Below are positions 15,998 to 25,119 of a stretch of 64,000 bases of DNA, piece by piece. Every line of letters begins with the position of its first letter. Positions within the stretch are counted from its first letter, which is position 1. Source of the stretch: Myxococcales bacterium (GTDB lineage Bacteria > Myxococcota_A > Polyangia > Nannocystales > Nannocystaceae); contig JACKDU010000009.1 in NCBI GenBank assembly GCA_020633335.1, forward strand, positions 310,001 through 374,000. Direction: 5' to 3'. The translations under genes and the position numbers were made by a program. The notes beneath the pieces are model-generated. The model was not told the origin of the DNA. It made no database searches and saw only the letters and a program-made list of their open reading frames with translations.

Positions 15998-17826
15998 CGC
16001 GACTCGATCACCGAGGCGAAGGCGCCCTTCTTGAGCGCCGCCTCGGCCGCCCGGTAGCCGGCGTCGAGGAGCGGCCTCGGATCCTTGAAGGAGAGCGCCG
16101 GGAGGTCGCTGAGGTCGGGCTGGAAGAGGTAGAGGAGATCGTCGATCTGCGAGGGATCGCGGAGCCGCGAGCCGCAGGTGATCGTCGAGTAGAGGGTCTG
16201 GGCGATCGACGGGACCTGGGTGTTCTCGTCGAAGGGGTTGAGGCGCTCGAGGAGGAGGCGGGCGTTGGAGGGCGACATCAGGAGGTCGGGGTCGACCTTG
16301 AGGGAGTCGCTGACGTCGCTGACGTCGCTGGCGATCACCTTGCCGGGGTTGCGGCGGAGCATCGTGCCGATCGGCAGGTTGTCGATCACCCCGCCGTCGA
16401 CCAGGACCTCGCCGCGGCGGAAGGTCGGCGGGAAGAGCCCGGGGATCGCCGCGGTGCTGAGGACCGCGTGCCAGATCGGCCCGCGATCGATCACCTCGAG
16501 GCGGGAGCGCGAGAGGTTGGAGGCGACGACGTAGCAGTCGCGCCAGAGGTCCTCCATGTTGCGGTCGCCGAGCCACTTGATCATCCCCTTGCGGACCTCG
16601 TCGGCCTCGAGGAGCGAGACGATCGGCACCTTGGGGCTGGTGAAGACGCCGCTCTCGAGCCACGACTCGGTGATCCCCTTGACCATGTCGTCGGTCGAGA
16701 GGTCGGCGGCGAGGAGCACCCCGACGCCGCCGCCCGCGCTCGCGCCCCCGACCGCGTCGATCGGCACGCCGGCCTCGAGGAGCGCGCGGATCACCCCGAT
16801 GTGGACCATCCCGCGGGCGGCACCGCCGGAGAGGACGAGGCCGACGCAGCGGTTGGCGAGGCGGCGGGCGACCCGGGCGAGGTCGTCGGTGCGGCCGTGG
16901 CGGATGTGGTGGAGGCGATCGATCTGCCGGCCCTCGAGCCAGGCGGCGGTGTTCTTCGGCGCGCTCGCGTCGGCCGGGTGGATCAGGAGGAGCTCGTGGT
17001 GGGCGAGGTTCGGGGTCGGGCCGTCGTCGTCGGCGAGGCGCTCGATCTGCCGGGGCCCCGGGTCGCCGTCCGCCGGCGCGACCAGGACCAGGCGATCGGC
17101 GCGGGCGATGCAGCGCCGGGTCCAGGCGCTGTCGCGCGGATCGGCGAGGTAGAGGTCGATGTCGTTGGCGTCGTCGAGCTCGTCGAGCCAGGCCTCGATC
17201 GCGTCGTCGTCGGGGCCGTCCTCCCGGCTCTGGGCGCGGCCGGGGCCGAAGCGCTGGTCGACCCGGCGGGCGTCGACGACGTGGACGCTGCCGTAGCGGC
17301 GGAGGATGAGCGCGAGCCCCTCGGCGAGGGGCTCGAGCGGGGTCTGGGGATCGAGGGGGAGGAGGGCGATGGTCTCGGGCGCGCGGAAGCCCTGCTCGCC
17401 GCGGAGGGCGGCGCCGAGGCGGGTCGCCATGCTCCGCATCAGCGGGATCACGAAGCCCGGCGCGCGGGCGATGATCGCGTCGAAGTCGGCGGCCGCGAGG
17501 AGGAGGAGCTCGGTCGGTCGCATCGCCACGACGTTGCTCACTCGCGCGCGCTGGCCGACGACCTCGACCACGCCGATCGCCTGGCCGCGGCCGATCTCGC
17601 CGGCGCTGGCGAGGTCGCCGTCGGCCTCGACGACGGTGACGTGGAGGCGCCCGTGGAGGACGAAGGCGATGTCGGTCGGCGGATCGCCGGCGCGCCAGAG
17701 CTCCTCGCCGCAGGCGAGGACCCGGCGGCCGAGGCGGGCCTCGAGGAGCTCCTGGATCCCCTCGTCGAGGCCGCCGAAGACGGTGTCGATGAAGCGGGCG
17801 ACCTCTTGCGGCGTGATCGTCGGCAT
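15994..17826 (-). CDS. NTE-type patatin phospholipase with cyclic-nucleotide-binding domain
   Basis: Protein of 610 residues. Residues about 20-140 form a cNMP-binding beta-barrel domain. A middle region (150-320) resembles the linker found in bacterial NTE/RssA-like proteins. The patatin domain has the oxyanion glycine loop LSGGAARGMVH (about 325-335), the nucleophile elbow GASAGG (about 358-363) and the catalytic-dyad aspartate in VDGGVIDN (about 477-484). It is expected to hydrolyse phospho- or lysophospholipids, possibly gated by cAMP or another ligand. It shares a CTAG stop overlap with the reductase gene. Confidence 0.85.
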   Translation of the reverse strand: MPTITPQEVARFIDTVFGGLDEGIQELLEARLGRRVLACGEELWRAGDPPTDIAFVLHGRLHVTVVEADGDLASAGEIGRGQAIGVVEVVGQRARVSNVVAMRPTELLLLAAADFDAIIARAPGFVIPLMRSMATRLGAALRGEQGFRAPETIALLPLDPQTPLEPLAEGLALILRRYGSVHVVDARRVDQRFGPGRAQSREDGPDDDAIEAWLDELDDANDIDLYLADPRDSAWTRRCIARADRLVLVAPADGDPGPRQIERLADDDGPTPNLAHHELLLIHPADASAPKNTAAWLEGRQIDRLHHIRHGRTDDLARVARRLANRCVGLVLSGGAARGMVHIGVIRALLEAGVPIDAVGGASAGGGVGVLLAADLSTDDMVKGITESWLESGVFTSPKVPIVSLLEADEVRKGMIKWLGDRNMEDLWRDCYVVASNLSRSRLEVIDRGPIWHAVLSTAAIPGLFPPTFRRGEVLVDGGVIDNLPIGTMLRRNPGKVIASDVSDVSDSLKVDPDLLMSPSNARLLLERLNPFDENTQVPSIAQTLYSTITCGSRLRDPSQIDDLLYLFQPDLSDLPALSFKDPRPLLDAGYRAAEAALKKGAFASVIESR

Positions 17827-17887
17827 GCTGCGTCGAGCCTACACCGCGGGGAGGCGGCGGCGAAGAGTCGCGGCCGCGCCCCCGCGC

Positions 17888-18223
17888 TCAGAGGCAGTAG
17901 CGCTCGCCGTCGGCGGCGTCGCTCGGGACCTCGCAGGTCTGGTCGCCGGGGCAGGCGTCGTCGTCCTCGCAGGGGAGGACGCAGACCGAGTTGCCGCCGA
18001 TCCGCCCGCAGACCTGGTCCTCCTCGCACTCCTCATCGGTCATGCAGGGGTAGGCCGCGCAGGCGCCCTTGAGGCAGACGCCCCCGTCCCCGCACGCCTC
18101 GTTGCGGGTGCAAGGGTCGCCGGAGGAGCGGCAACCGGCGAAGGCGAGGGCGAGGGCGAAGGTGATGGCGACGCGGGCGCGTGGGCGCGCGCGTCCGCGC
18201 GTGTGGCTGCGTGCGAGGGGCAT
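17888..18223 (-). CDS. Small Cys-rich lipoprotein
   Basis: Lipoprotein of 111 residues. Basic N-terminus (HTRGRARPRAR), hydrophobic stretch, and the lipobox FAGC. The mature part contains about a dozen cysteines in short CxxxxxC spacings (DPCTRNEACGDGG, CMTDEECEEDQVC, CEDDDACPGDQTC), the Cys-rich knot repeats common on myxobacterial surfaces. It begins 11 bases after the VWA lipoprotein gene, so the two are probably one operon. Function unknown. Confidence 0.65.
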   Translation of the reverse strand: MPLARSHTRGRARPRARVAITFALALAFAGCRSSGDPCTRNEACGDGGVCLKGACAAYPCMTDEECEEDQVCGRIGGNSVCVLPCEDDDACPGDQTCEVPSDAADGERYCL

Positions 18224-18234
18224 CGGCGCGGTCC

Positions 18235-19752
18235 CTAGTAGTTGTACTCGCCGTAGTCCTGCTGGCAGCGGGACGAGCCCGCCTCGAGGTTCTCCGCGAG
18301 GGTCGCCATCAGCTCGCCGTCGTCCTTGAGGGCGGCGTCGGCGAGGATCGATCCGACCTCGCCGAGGCGCTCGCTCGCCGCCTTGACGATCGCCAGGGCC
18401 GCCTCCTGGGTCAGCTCGCCGTCGCAGTAGTCGGCGGCCGCCCGCAGCGCGAGGTACTCGTCGATCAGGACCGCCATCTTGAACGCCCCGAGATCGTCGG
18501 CGGTGACGAAGGAGGCCGCGTAGGTCTGGCCGCCCTGCCAGGGGACCGCGAGGGTGTCGACGACCGGCGCGTCGGCGCCGCGGGGGAGGAAGGAGAGGTC
18601 GAATTCCGCGAGCGCGTCGGCGCTGAGCGGGAGCTCCTGGCCCTCTCCCGGGCGGAGCGCGACGCCGATCCCGCCGCCGCGCTGCGAGAGGAAGAGGGTC
18701 GACGCGCCGATCTCGAGCTCCGACGAGGGCCCGTCGAGGGGCGCGCCGTAGGCCTCGGCGAAGCCCCAGCCGGCGCTCGCGGTCACCTGGGCCTCGAGGT
18801 CGTAGGCCAGCGGCGTGACGATGTACTCGAACTCGTCCTCGAAGATCGACGTGATCGCCTCGCCGTCCGCGAGGTAGAAGTAGTTGCCGCCGCGGACCTT
18901 GGAGATCTCCTGGGCGAGCTCGGCCCCGAGGTCGAGGCCGACGCCGAAGACCGTGGCCCCGATCGACGACTCGGCGTAGAAGCGGGTCATCCCGAGGAAG
19001 GAGTCGAGGCCGGTCGCGCCGACGTTCGGCTGCGCGTCGGTCAGGAGCATCACCCGGTCCTCCACCGTGGGATCGCCGGCGAGGGGCGCGACCTGCTCGA
19101 AGGCGAGCGCGAGCCCGGCCTCGATGTTGGTCCCGCCCCGGACCTCGAGGGCGGCGATCGCATCGCGGAGCTCGTCGCGGCCGCCCTCGTCCATCACGGT
19201 GCTCTTCAGGCGGAGCTCGGCGGTGTCGTCGAAGATCGCCAGCGCGACCCGATCGTGCCCGTCGAGCTGGTCGACCATCGCCGTCAGCGCCTCCTTGACG
19301 GAGTCGAGCTTCTCGCCAGACATCGATCCGCTGATGTCGACCGCGAGCGCGAGGTTGAGCGGGCGGCGCTCGAAGGACTCGGCGTCGATCGAGGTCGCGA
19401 AGCCGAGCTGAACGAGGAGCTGCGGGTCGCCGCCGTCGACCGGCTGGTGGCGCGCGACCGCGGCGCGCGGGCAGAGGAGCTCCGTGCAGGCGTCTCCCTT
19501 GGTGAAGGGGAGGTCGTGCTCGGAGAGGATCCCTTCGGCGCGAAACGCCGTCTCATCGGGGATCTGGCCGTCCTCGATCAGCTCGCGGGCGTAGCGGTTG
19601 TCCTGAACGCCGCCCGGGGTCACGCCGAGGTCGCCGCTCGAGTAGCCGCCCATCGAGCATCCGCTGCTCAGGGCGAGGGCGGGGAGGATCGTGAGGAGAG
19701 CGCGCGAGGGGGTCTGCTTCAAGAGGTAGGTCAAGGTCGGTCGTGGGGTCAT
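18235..19752 (-). CDS. VWA-domain lipoprotein
   Basis: Lipoprotein of 505 residues (signal with lipobox SSGC near residue 32). The central von Willebrand factor A domain has a full MIDAS site, DISGSMSG at about 142-149 plus a later conserved Thr (GGTNIEAG) and Asp (LLTDAQPN). The domain before it resembles the N-terminal part of YfbK-like proteins. Such proteins usually mediate metal-dependent protein contacts at the cell surface. The C-terminal 150 residues (FMAVLIDEYLAL region) match no family I can name. Co-oriented with the small Cys-rich lipoprotein, 11 bases away. Confidence 0.75.
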   Translation of the reverse strand: MTPRPTLTYLLKQTPSRALLTILPALALSSGCSMGGYSSGDLGVTPGGVQDNRYARELIEDGQIPDETAFRAEGILSEHDLPFTKGDACTELLCPRAAVARHQPVDGGDPQLLVQLGFATSIDAESFERRPLNLALAVDISGSMSGEKLDSVKEALTAMVDQLDGHDRVALAIFDDTAELRLKSTVMDEGGRDELRDAIAALEVRGGTNIEAGLALAFEQVAPLAGDPTVEDRVMLLTDAQPNVGATGLDSFLGMTRFYAESSIGATVFGVGLDLGAELAQEISKVRGGNYFYLADGEAITSIFEDEFEYIVTPLAYDLEAQVTASAGWGFAEAYGAPLDGPSSELEIGASTLFLSQRGGGIGVALRPGEGQELPLSADALAEFDLSFLPRGADAPVVDTLAVPWQGGQTYAASFVTADDLGAFKMAVLIDEYLALRAAADYCDGELTQEAALAIVKAASERLGEVGSILADAALKDDGELMATLAENLEAGSSRCQQDYGEYNY

Positions 19753-20176
19753 GGCGAGGGGGTAGTCGCCGACTGGGGCGAGCGGTTCACTGGAAAATTT
19801 CGGGCGCTCGTGCCCGTGCTCTCGGTGAGCCGCGCGACCCTGGAGCCTCGCGGTCGGAGGCGATGATGGTCCCCGGGCCAGCCTCGGCGGATGGGTCGAC
19901 TCCGGCGTCGACGGCGGGAGCGCGAGGCGAGATCGAGCGCGACCGCGGTGCTCAAGAGGATCACAGCGGCGCCGACGCGCCGATGTCGACGCCGCACCGC
20001 ATAGGGGGGTGTCGACATCGGCGCGGCACGACGACGGTGCGGCCCCGCGCCGGGCGTCGACGTGCGGTCCCGCTGCCGCTGCGTCACGTTGATGGACCTA
20101 CAAAGAGGGAGGTCGCGCAGGTGAGTCGCTTTCGCGTCGCTCCGCTTGCCTCTACCCTTGTGATCATCGTGGGACG
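19753..20176. other. 424-base intergenic region between divergent genes
   Basis: No convincing reading frame. It holds the leaders of the VWA lipoprotein (leftward) and the first sensor kinase (rightward). The main visible structure is the long inverted repeat at 19976-20025. GTCGAC (SalI-type palindrome) recurs four times (19896, 19908, 19985, 20011). No clear -35/-10 pair stands out. Confidence 0.6.
19976..20025. repeat. Long inverted repeat upstream of sensor operon
   Basis: Arms 19976-19993 and 20008-20025 pair over 17 of 18 positions (core CGATGTCGAC with GTCGACATCG) around a 14-base loop. It lies about 150 bases ahead of the kinase start. It could be a strong RNA hairpin or a regulator-binding dyad; no T-run follows. 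Confidence 0.75.
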
Positions 20177-21979
20177 GTGGGGAGGATGACGTCGGTCGTC
20201 GACGCGCGAGCGTCGAGCGTCCTGGAGGCGATCCCGGCACCGCTCGTGGTCGTCGATGGACGCGGTCGGATCGCCGCGACCAACCCGCGGCTCGAGGGCC
20301 TCGTCGGTCGCCCCCGGGGCGAGCTCCTCGGCCAGGACTTCCGCGCGCTCGGAGGGTCGTCCGAGCGCGGCGCGGTCGAGGGGCCTGTGGCGCTGGGCCC
20401 CCACGTCTCGACGATCGTCCGCGCCGACGGCGTGGCGCGGGTGATCGAGTGGGAGATCGCGGCCTTCCCGGTCGACGGTGACGCGGCGCGACATTTCGTC
20501 TGCGTCGCCAAGGACGTCAGCGAGGCGCGAGCGCTCGGCGCTCGTGTGAGCGCGCTCGAGGCGGAGGTCACGGCCGCGCGGTCGCGCTGCGACACGCTCA
20601 TCCGGGCCTTCCCCGGCTGGGTCGCGCTCCTCGACAGCGAGGGCCGCGTCGTCGTCCGGAGCGACATGCCGCGGGAGAGCGAGCGCTGGCTGATCGGGGC
20701 GAAGATCTGGGAGCTGCCGGCGATCGCCGGTCGCGCGGACATCCAGGCCGCGGCCCGCGAGGCCTTCACCCGGGCCGCGGGCGGCGAGCCGGTCCGCTTC
20801 GAGGCCGCGGGCGAGGGGATGACGGGGAGCTTCGAGGTGGAGGTTGTGTGCCATCCGATCCGAGCTTGCGGCGGCGATCTCGTCAACGTCGCGGTCTTCG
20901 CGATCGACGTCCGCGAGCGCAACGCGGCGATGGAGGCGCTCCGCGAGAGCGAGGAGCGCCTCCGGGAGGCCCAGCAGATCGCCAGGATCGGCTCCTGGTC
21001 GCTCGACCTCGTGACCAACCACCTGATCTGGTCCGACGAGATCTTCCGGATCTTCGAGATCGATCCGGCGAGCTTCGGCGCCTCCTACGACGCCTTCCTC
21101 GAGGCGATCCACCCCGACGATCGCGATCTGGTCAACGACGCCTACCTCCGCTCGCTCGCCATGCGGGAGCGCTACGAGATCGTCCACCGGCTGCGGATGA
21201 GCGACGGGCGCGTGAAGTACGTCCGCGAGATCGGCCGCTCGAGCTATGACGACGAGGGGCGGCCGCTCCGCTCGATCGGCACCGTCCAGGACATCAGCGC
21301 GGAGGTCCGCGCCGATCGTGCGCTGCAGCAGGCGCTCGCCGAGCGCGAGACGCTCCTCCGCGAGATCCACCACCGGGTGAAGAACAACCTCCAGGTGATC
21401 TCGAGCCTCCTCCACTTCCAGGCGAAGAAGGCGAGGACCCCGGCCGACGTCGCCGCCTTCGCCGAGGGGCGGGATCGTCTCCTGGCGATGATCCTGGTCC
21501 ACGAGAAGCTCTATCAGTCGCAGGAGCTCTCGCGGGTCCCCTTCGGCGACTACGTCCGCTCCCTCACCGGGGCGCTCCTGGCGTCGCTCGACCGAGATCG
21601 ACGGATCGCGGTCGACCTCGCGCTCGACGACGTGCTCCTGCCGATCGAGGTGGCGCTGCCGTCCGGGATGATCCTCTGTGAGCTCCTGACCAACGCCTTC
21701 AAGTACAGCTTCCCGGAGCCGCGGCGCGGGCGGGTTCAGATCGCGGTGCTGCGCGGCGGCGACACGCTCTACCTGCGGGTGAGCGACGACGGCATCGGCT
21801 TCCCCGAGGGCTTCGAGCCGGACGCGGTGACCTCCTTCGGCTGGCAATTGGTGCGCAACTTGAGCGCCCAGCTCGACGCGTCCCTGACGATCGGCGGGGA
21901 GGCGGGCGCCCAGATCGAGATCTCGATCCCGCTGAGCGAGGGGACCTTCGCGGCGCGGCCGGAGGAGGAGGCCCCGTGA
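20177..21979 (+). CDS. PAS-PAS-PAS sensor histidine kinase (HisKA_2/HWE-like)
   Basis: Soluble sensor kinase of 600 residues without transmembrane helices. Three PAS domains (about 15-120, 140-255, 265-385; the third is a PAS_3 type with GSWSLDL...WSDEIFRIF). A HisKA_2 domain follows, with the phospho-histidine in EIHHRVKNNLQV (near 398), then a HATPase domain (490-590; CELLTNAFKYSF and DDGIGFP). This kinase type commonly pairs with response regulators rather than being DNA-linked. The start may be GTG 20177 or ATG 20186; GGGGAGG overlaps this interval, so neither has ideal spacing. The stop overlaps the next start (GTGA at 21976), so it is translationally coupled to the hybrid kinase. Confidence 0.85.
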   Translation: MGRMTSVVDARASSVLEAIPAPLVVVDGRGRIAATNPRLEGLVGRPRGELLGQDFRALGGSSERGAVEGPVALGPHVSTIVRADGVARVIEWEIAAFPVDGDAARHFVCVAKDVSEARALGARVSALEAEVTAARSRCDTLIRAFPGWVALLDSEGRVVVRSDMPRESERWLIGAKIWELPAIAGRADIQAAAREAFTRAAGGEPVRFEAAGEGMTGSFEVEVVCHPIRACGGDLVNVAVFAIDVRERNAAMEALRESEERLREAQQIARIGSWSLDLVTNHLIWSDEIFRIFEIDPASFGASYDAFLEAIHPDDRDLVNDAYLRSLAMRERYEIVHRLRMSDGRVKYVREIGRSSYDDEGRPLRSIGTVQDISAEVRADRALQQALAERETLLREIHHRVKNNLQVISSLLHFQAKKARTPADVAAFAEGRDRLLAMILVHEKLYQSQELSRVPFGDYVRSLTGALLASLDRDRRIAVDLALDDVLLPIEVALPSGMILCELLTNAFKYSFPEPRRGRVQIAVLRGGDTLYLRVSDDGIGFPEGFEPDAVTSFGWQLVRNLSAQLDASLTIGGEAGAQIEISIPLSEGTFAARPEEEAP

Positions 21980-24900
21980 GCGATCGGCGGATCTTCGTGG
22001 TCGAGGACGAGGCGCTGATCGCCATGGAGATCCAGGATCACCTCCGGACCCTCGGCTACATGATCGCCGGCCACGCCGCCCGCGGGGTGGTGGCGCTCCG
22101 GGAGATCCCGCGGGCGCGCCCCGATCTCGTGCTGATGGACGTGAACCTCGGCCGCGGGCCCAGCGGGATTGAGGTCGCGCTCCAGCTCCGCGAGGAGATC
22201 GACGTCCCGGTGGTCTTCCTCACCGCGTACTCCGACGTCGAGCTCGCCGAGCGGGCGACCCAGACCGAGTCCTTCGCCTACATCGTCAAGCCCTTCCAGC
22301 CGCAGGCGCTGCGGGCGAACATCGAGATGGCGCTCTACAAGCACGCGGCCGAGCGGCGCCTCCAGGACGCCAACCGCCGCCTCGACGAGGGCGCCGCGGC
22401 CCTCCGCGTCCAGGCGGACCAGCTCCAGCGCTCGCTCTCGCTCCTGCAGGCGACCCTCGACGCGACCGCGGATGGGATCCTGGTGATCGCGGAGGGGGAG
22501 CTCCGCGGGACCAACAAGCAGCTCCTGGAGATCTGGGGGCTCGCGGAGGCGCCGCGCTCGCTCGACGAGCTGGCGGTCCGCGTGCGTCGACCGGAGGAGC
22601 TCCTCCGCGATCTCCCGGCGGGCGTCGAGAGCGACCTCGTCGAGCTCCGCGACGGCCGGATCCTCGCCCGCCGCGTCCGAACCCAGCTCGTCGACGGGGT
22701 CGCGGTCGGCCGCGTGTGCTCCTTCCGCGACGTGACCCGCGAGCGGCAAGCCGAGGCCAAGCTCCGGGAGAGCGAGGACCGCTTCCGACGGGTCGTCGAG
22801 AACATCTCCGACGGCCTCGTCGTCGACGACCTCGGCGGCCAGATCCTCTTCGCCAACGATCGCTTCTGCGAGATCTTCGCGGTCGATCGGCGGGCGCTCG
22901 CGGGCAAGACGATCGAGGACTTCGCCGCCGCGGGGTGGCGATCGGCGCTCCGCGAGCAGCGCCTCGACCAGCTCGAGCGGGACGTCTCGTCGCGGTCGAT
23001 CTATCAGGCGCAGCGCCTCGACGGGACCCCCCTCTGGGTCGAGGCCGACGTGGTCGTCCTCCACGACGCGAGCGGGGCGATGATCGGCACCCAGCGGACG
23101 CTCCGCGACATCACCGATCGTCGGGAGACCGAGGAGGCGCTGCGGATCCTCTCGACGGGGGTCGCTCACCTCTCCGGCGAGGCGCTCCTCGACGAGCTCG
23201 TGCGACACCTGACCCGACTCCTCGAGGCTGACGTCGGCGTGGTGGGTGCGCTCTCGAAGAGCGACGCTCGCTCATCGCGGACGATCGGCCTCTGGGTCGA
23301 CGGCGCCGCCGAGTCGACGGTGGGCTTCGCCCTCCACGAGCTCCCGCCGATCGGCACGGAGGGGCCGCTGGTGGTCGCCGAGGGGGCTCAGGAGCGCTTC
23401 CCGGGGAGCCCCGCGCTCGCCCACTTCGCCGCCCAGGGGTGCGCGCTCGCCCCCTTGATCGACTCGCAGGGCCGACGGATCGGCGTGATCGGCGTCCTCA
23501 GCCGGGCGCCGCTCCGGCGACCGTCGCGGATCGCCGGGCTCCTCGGTCTCTTCGCCGTCCTCGCCAGCGCCAACCTCGAGCGTCACCGCGAGGAGACCAA
23601 GCTCCACGATCTCTTCGAGTACTCGCCGGACGCGGTCCTGATGGTCAACGAGGCCGGCGGGATCGTCATGGCGAATATCCGGGCGCAGGAGCTCCTCGGC
23701 TACAGCCGCGAGGAGCTCCTCCAGGCGAACATCGACGCGATGGTGCCGGGCGAGAGTCGGGCCTTCCACGCGATCCTCCGGCGGCGCTTCCTGAGCCAGC
23801 CGCGGGCGCGGCCGATGGGCTCGCTCAAGGAGCCGCTGCGGGCGCTGCGCAAGGACGGGGCGACGGTCCCGGTCGACATCAGCCTCGGCCCGATCCGCGC
23901 GGACGAGGAGATCCTGATCGTCGTCTCGATCCGGGACATGACCCAGCACGTCCTCGCCGAGGAGCGGCGGGCGTCGCTCGAGCTCCGCCTCCGGCACGCG
24001 CAGAAGCTCGAGGCGCTCGGCACCCTCGCCGGCGGGATCGCCCACGACTTCAACAACATCCTCGGGGCGCTGGTCGCCAACACCGAGCTCGCGCGGACGG
24101 AGATCGATCGCGGCCACGTCGTCGCCGGGCGCCTCGAGGAGATCGCGGCGGCCGCGGATCGCGCGACGCTCCTGGTCCGGCAGATCCTCGCCTTCAGCCG
24201 TCGCCAGCCGCCGAGGCGGGCGATTACGACCCTCGCGCCGGTCGTCGACGAGGCGGCCCGGCTCCTCCGCGCGACCCTGCCCGCGCGGATCCAGCTCAAG
24301 GTCGAGATCGGCGAGGCGGTCCCGAACGTCCTCGCCGACGCGACCCAGCTCCATCAGGTGATCATGAACCTCGGCACCAACGCCTGGCACGCGATCGACG
24401 ACGCCGGCGGCACGGTGACGATCCGCCTGGACGCGCACGAGGGCAGCGGCCGGGCGCCGAGCCGGCGCTTCGCCAGGATCTCGGTCAGCGACACCGGCTC
24501 CGGGATGGACGCCGCGCTCCTCGACCGGATCTTTGAGCCCTTCTTCACGACCAAGCCGGTCGGCGAGGGATCCGGCCTCGGCCTCAGCGTCGTCCACGGG
24601 ATCGTCACCGAGCACGGGGGCGAGCTGACGATCGACACCGCGCTCGGGCGCGGCACGACGATCACGATCCTGCTGCCGGCGGTCGAGGGGGAGGCGATCC
24701 GCCCGGCCTCCGACGAGCCGGTCCAGGGGGGGGGCGACTGGCGGGTCCTGATGATCGACGACGACCCGATCCTGGCGACCGTGGGGGAGGCGCTCCTGGT
24801 GCGGCTCGGCTACCAGGTGCGCGCCTTCACCGACCCAGTCGCCGCGATCGTCGCGTTCCGCGGCGCGCCGGAGGACTACGACGTCGTGATCACGGACTTT

Positions 24901-25119
24901 AACATGCCGACGATGTCTGGGGTCGATGTCGCGCGCGAGGTCGCGGCCATGCGCTCGGAGGTGCCCATCGTCCTCGTGTCGGGCCATAGTGAGCACACCG
25001 ATGAGGAGCTCGCGCTCGCGGGGGTCCGCTTCCGCCTCGACAAGCCGTACAATCTCAAGAGCCTTGATCGGATCCTCTCGCGGGTCCGGAGCGAGCTCGG
25101 AGGAGGCACGCGCAAGTGA
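21976..25119 (+). CDS. Hybrid sensor kinase REC-PAS-PAS-GAF-PAS-HisKA-HATPase-REC
   Basis: Cytoplasmic hybrid kinase of 1,047 residues. Order: REC with Asp55 (LMDVNLG) and the KPF motif; two PAS domains (about 155-385); GAF (about 395-540); PAS (about 545-665); HisKA with the NtrB-like box IAHDFNN (His near 690); HATPase (about 790-905, SDTGSGM and GSGLGLS); and a C-terminal REC with Asp near 973 (ITDFNMP). The N-terminal receiver is probably the target of the preceding HisKA_2 kinase, and its own C-terminal receiver may relay onward. GTG start inside the previous stop codon; its own stop overlaps the start of the next gene (GTGA at 25116). The three proteins should therefore be made in fixed ratio and form a phosphorelay. 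Confidence 0.88.
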   Translation: MSDRRIFVVEDEALIAMEIQDHLRTLGYMIAGHAARGVVALREIPRARPDLVLMDVNLGRGPSGIEVALQLREEIDVPVVFLTAYSDVELAERATQTESFAYIVKPFQPQALRANIEMALYKHAAERRLQDANRRLDEGAAALRVQADQLQRSLSLLQATLDATADGILVIAEGELRGTNKQLLEIWGLAEAPRSLDELAVRVRRPEELLRDLPAGVESDLVELRDGRILARRVRTQLVDGVAVGRVCSFRDVTRERQAEAKLRESEDRFRRVVENISDGLVVDDLGGQILFANDRFCEIFAVDRRALAGKTIEDFAAAGWRSALREQRLDQLERDVSSRSIYQAQRLDGTPLWVEADVVVLHDASGAMIGTQRTLRDITDRRETEEALRILSTGVAHLSGEALLDELVRHLTRLLEADVGVVGALSKSDARSSRTIGLWVDGAAESTVGFALHELPPIGTEGPLVVAEGAQERFPGSPALAHFAAQGCALAPLIDSQGRRIGVIGVLSRAPLRRPSRIAGLLGLFAVLASANLERHREETKLHDLFEYSPDAVLMVNEAGGIVMANIRAQELLGYSREELLQANIDAMVPGESRAFHAILRRRFLSQPRARPMGSLKEPLRALRKDGATVPVDISLGPIRADEEILIVVSIRDMTQHVLAEERRASLELRLRHAQKLEALGTLAGGIAHDFNNILGALVANTELARTEIDRGHVVAGRLEEIAAAADRATLLVRQILAFSRRQPPRRAITTLAPVVDEAARLLRATLPARIQLKVEIGEAVPNVLADATQLHQVIMNLGTNAWHAIDDAGGTVTIRLDAHEGSGRAPSRRFARISVSDTGSGMDAALLDRIFEPFFTTKPVGEGSGLGLSVVHGIVTEHGGELTIDTALGRGTTITILLPAVEGEAIRPASDEPVQGGGDWRVLMIDDDPILATVGEALLVRLGYQVRAFTDPVAAIVAFRGAPEDYDVVITDFNMPTMSGVDVAREVAAMRSEVPIVLVSGHSEHTDEELALAGVRFRLDKPYNLKSLDRILSRVRSELGGGTRK

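Noticed and set aside
15157..18072. 971-codon frame across the reductase and patatin genes
   Set aside because: Low-complexity Arg/Gly/Glu translation with no domain; explained by GC-rich codon bias.
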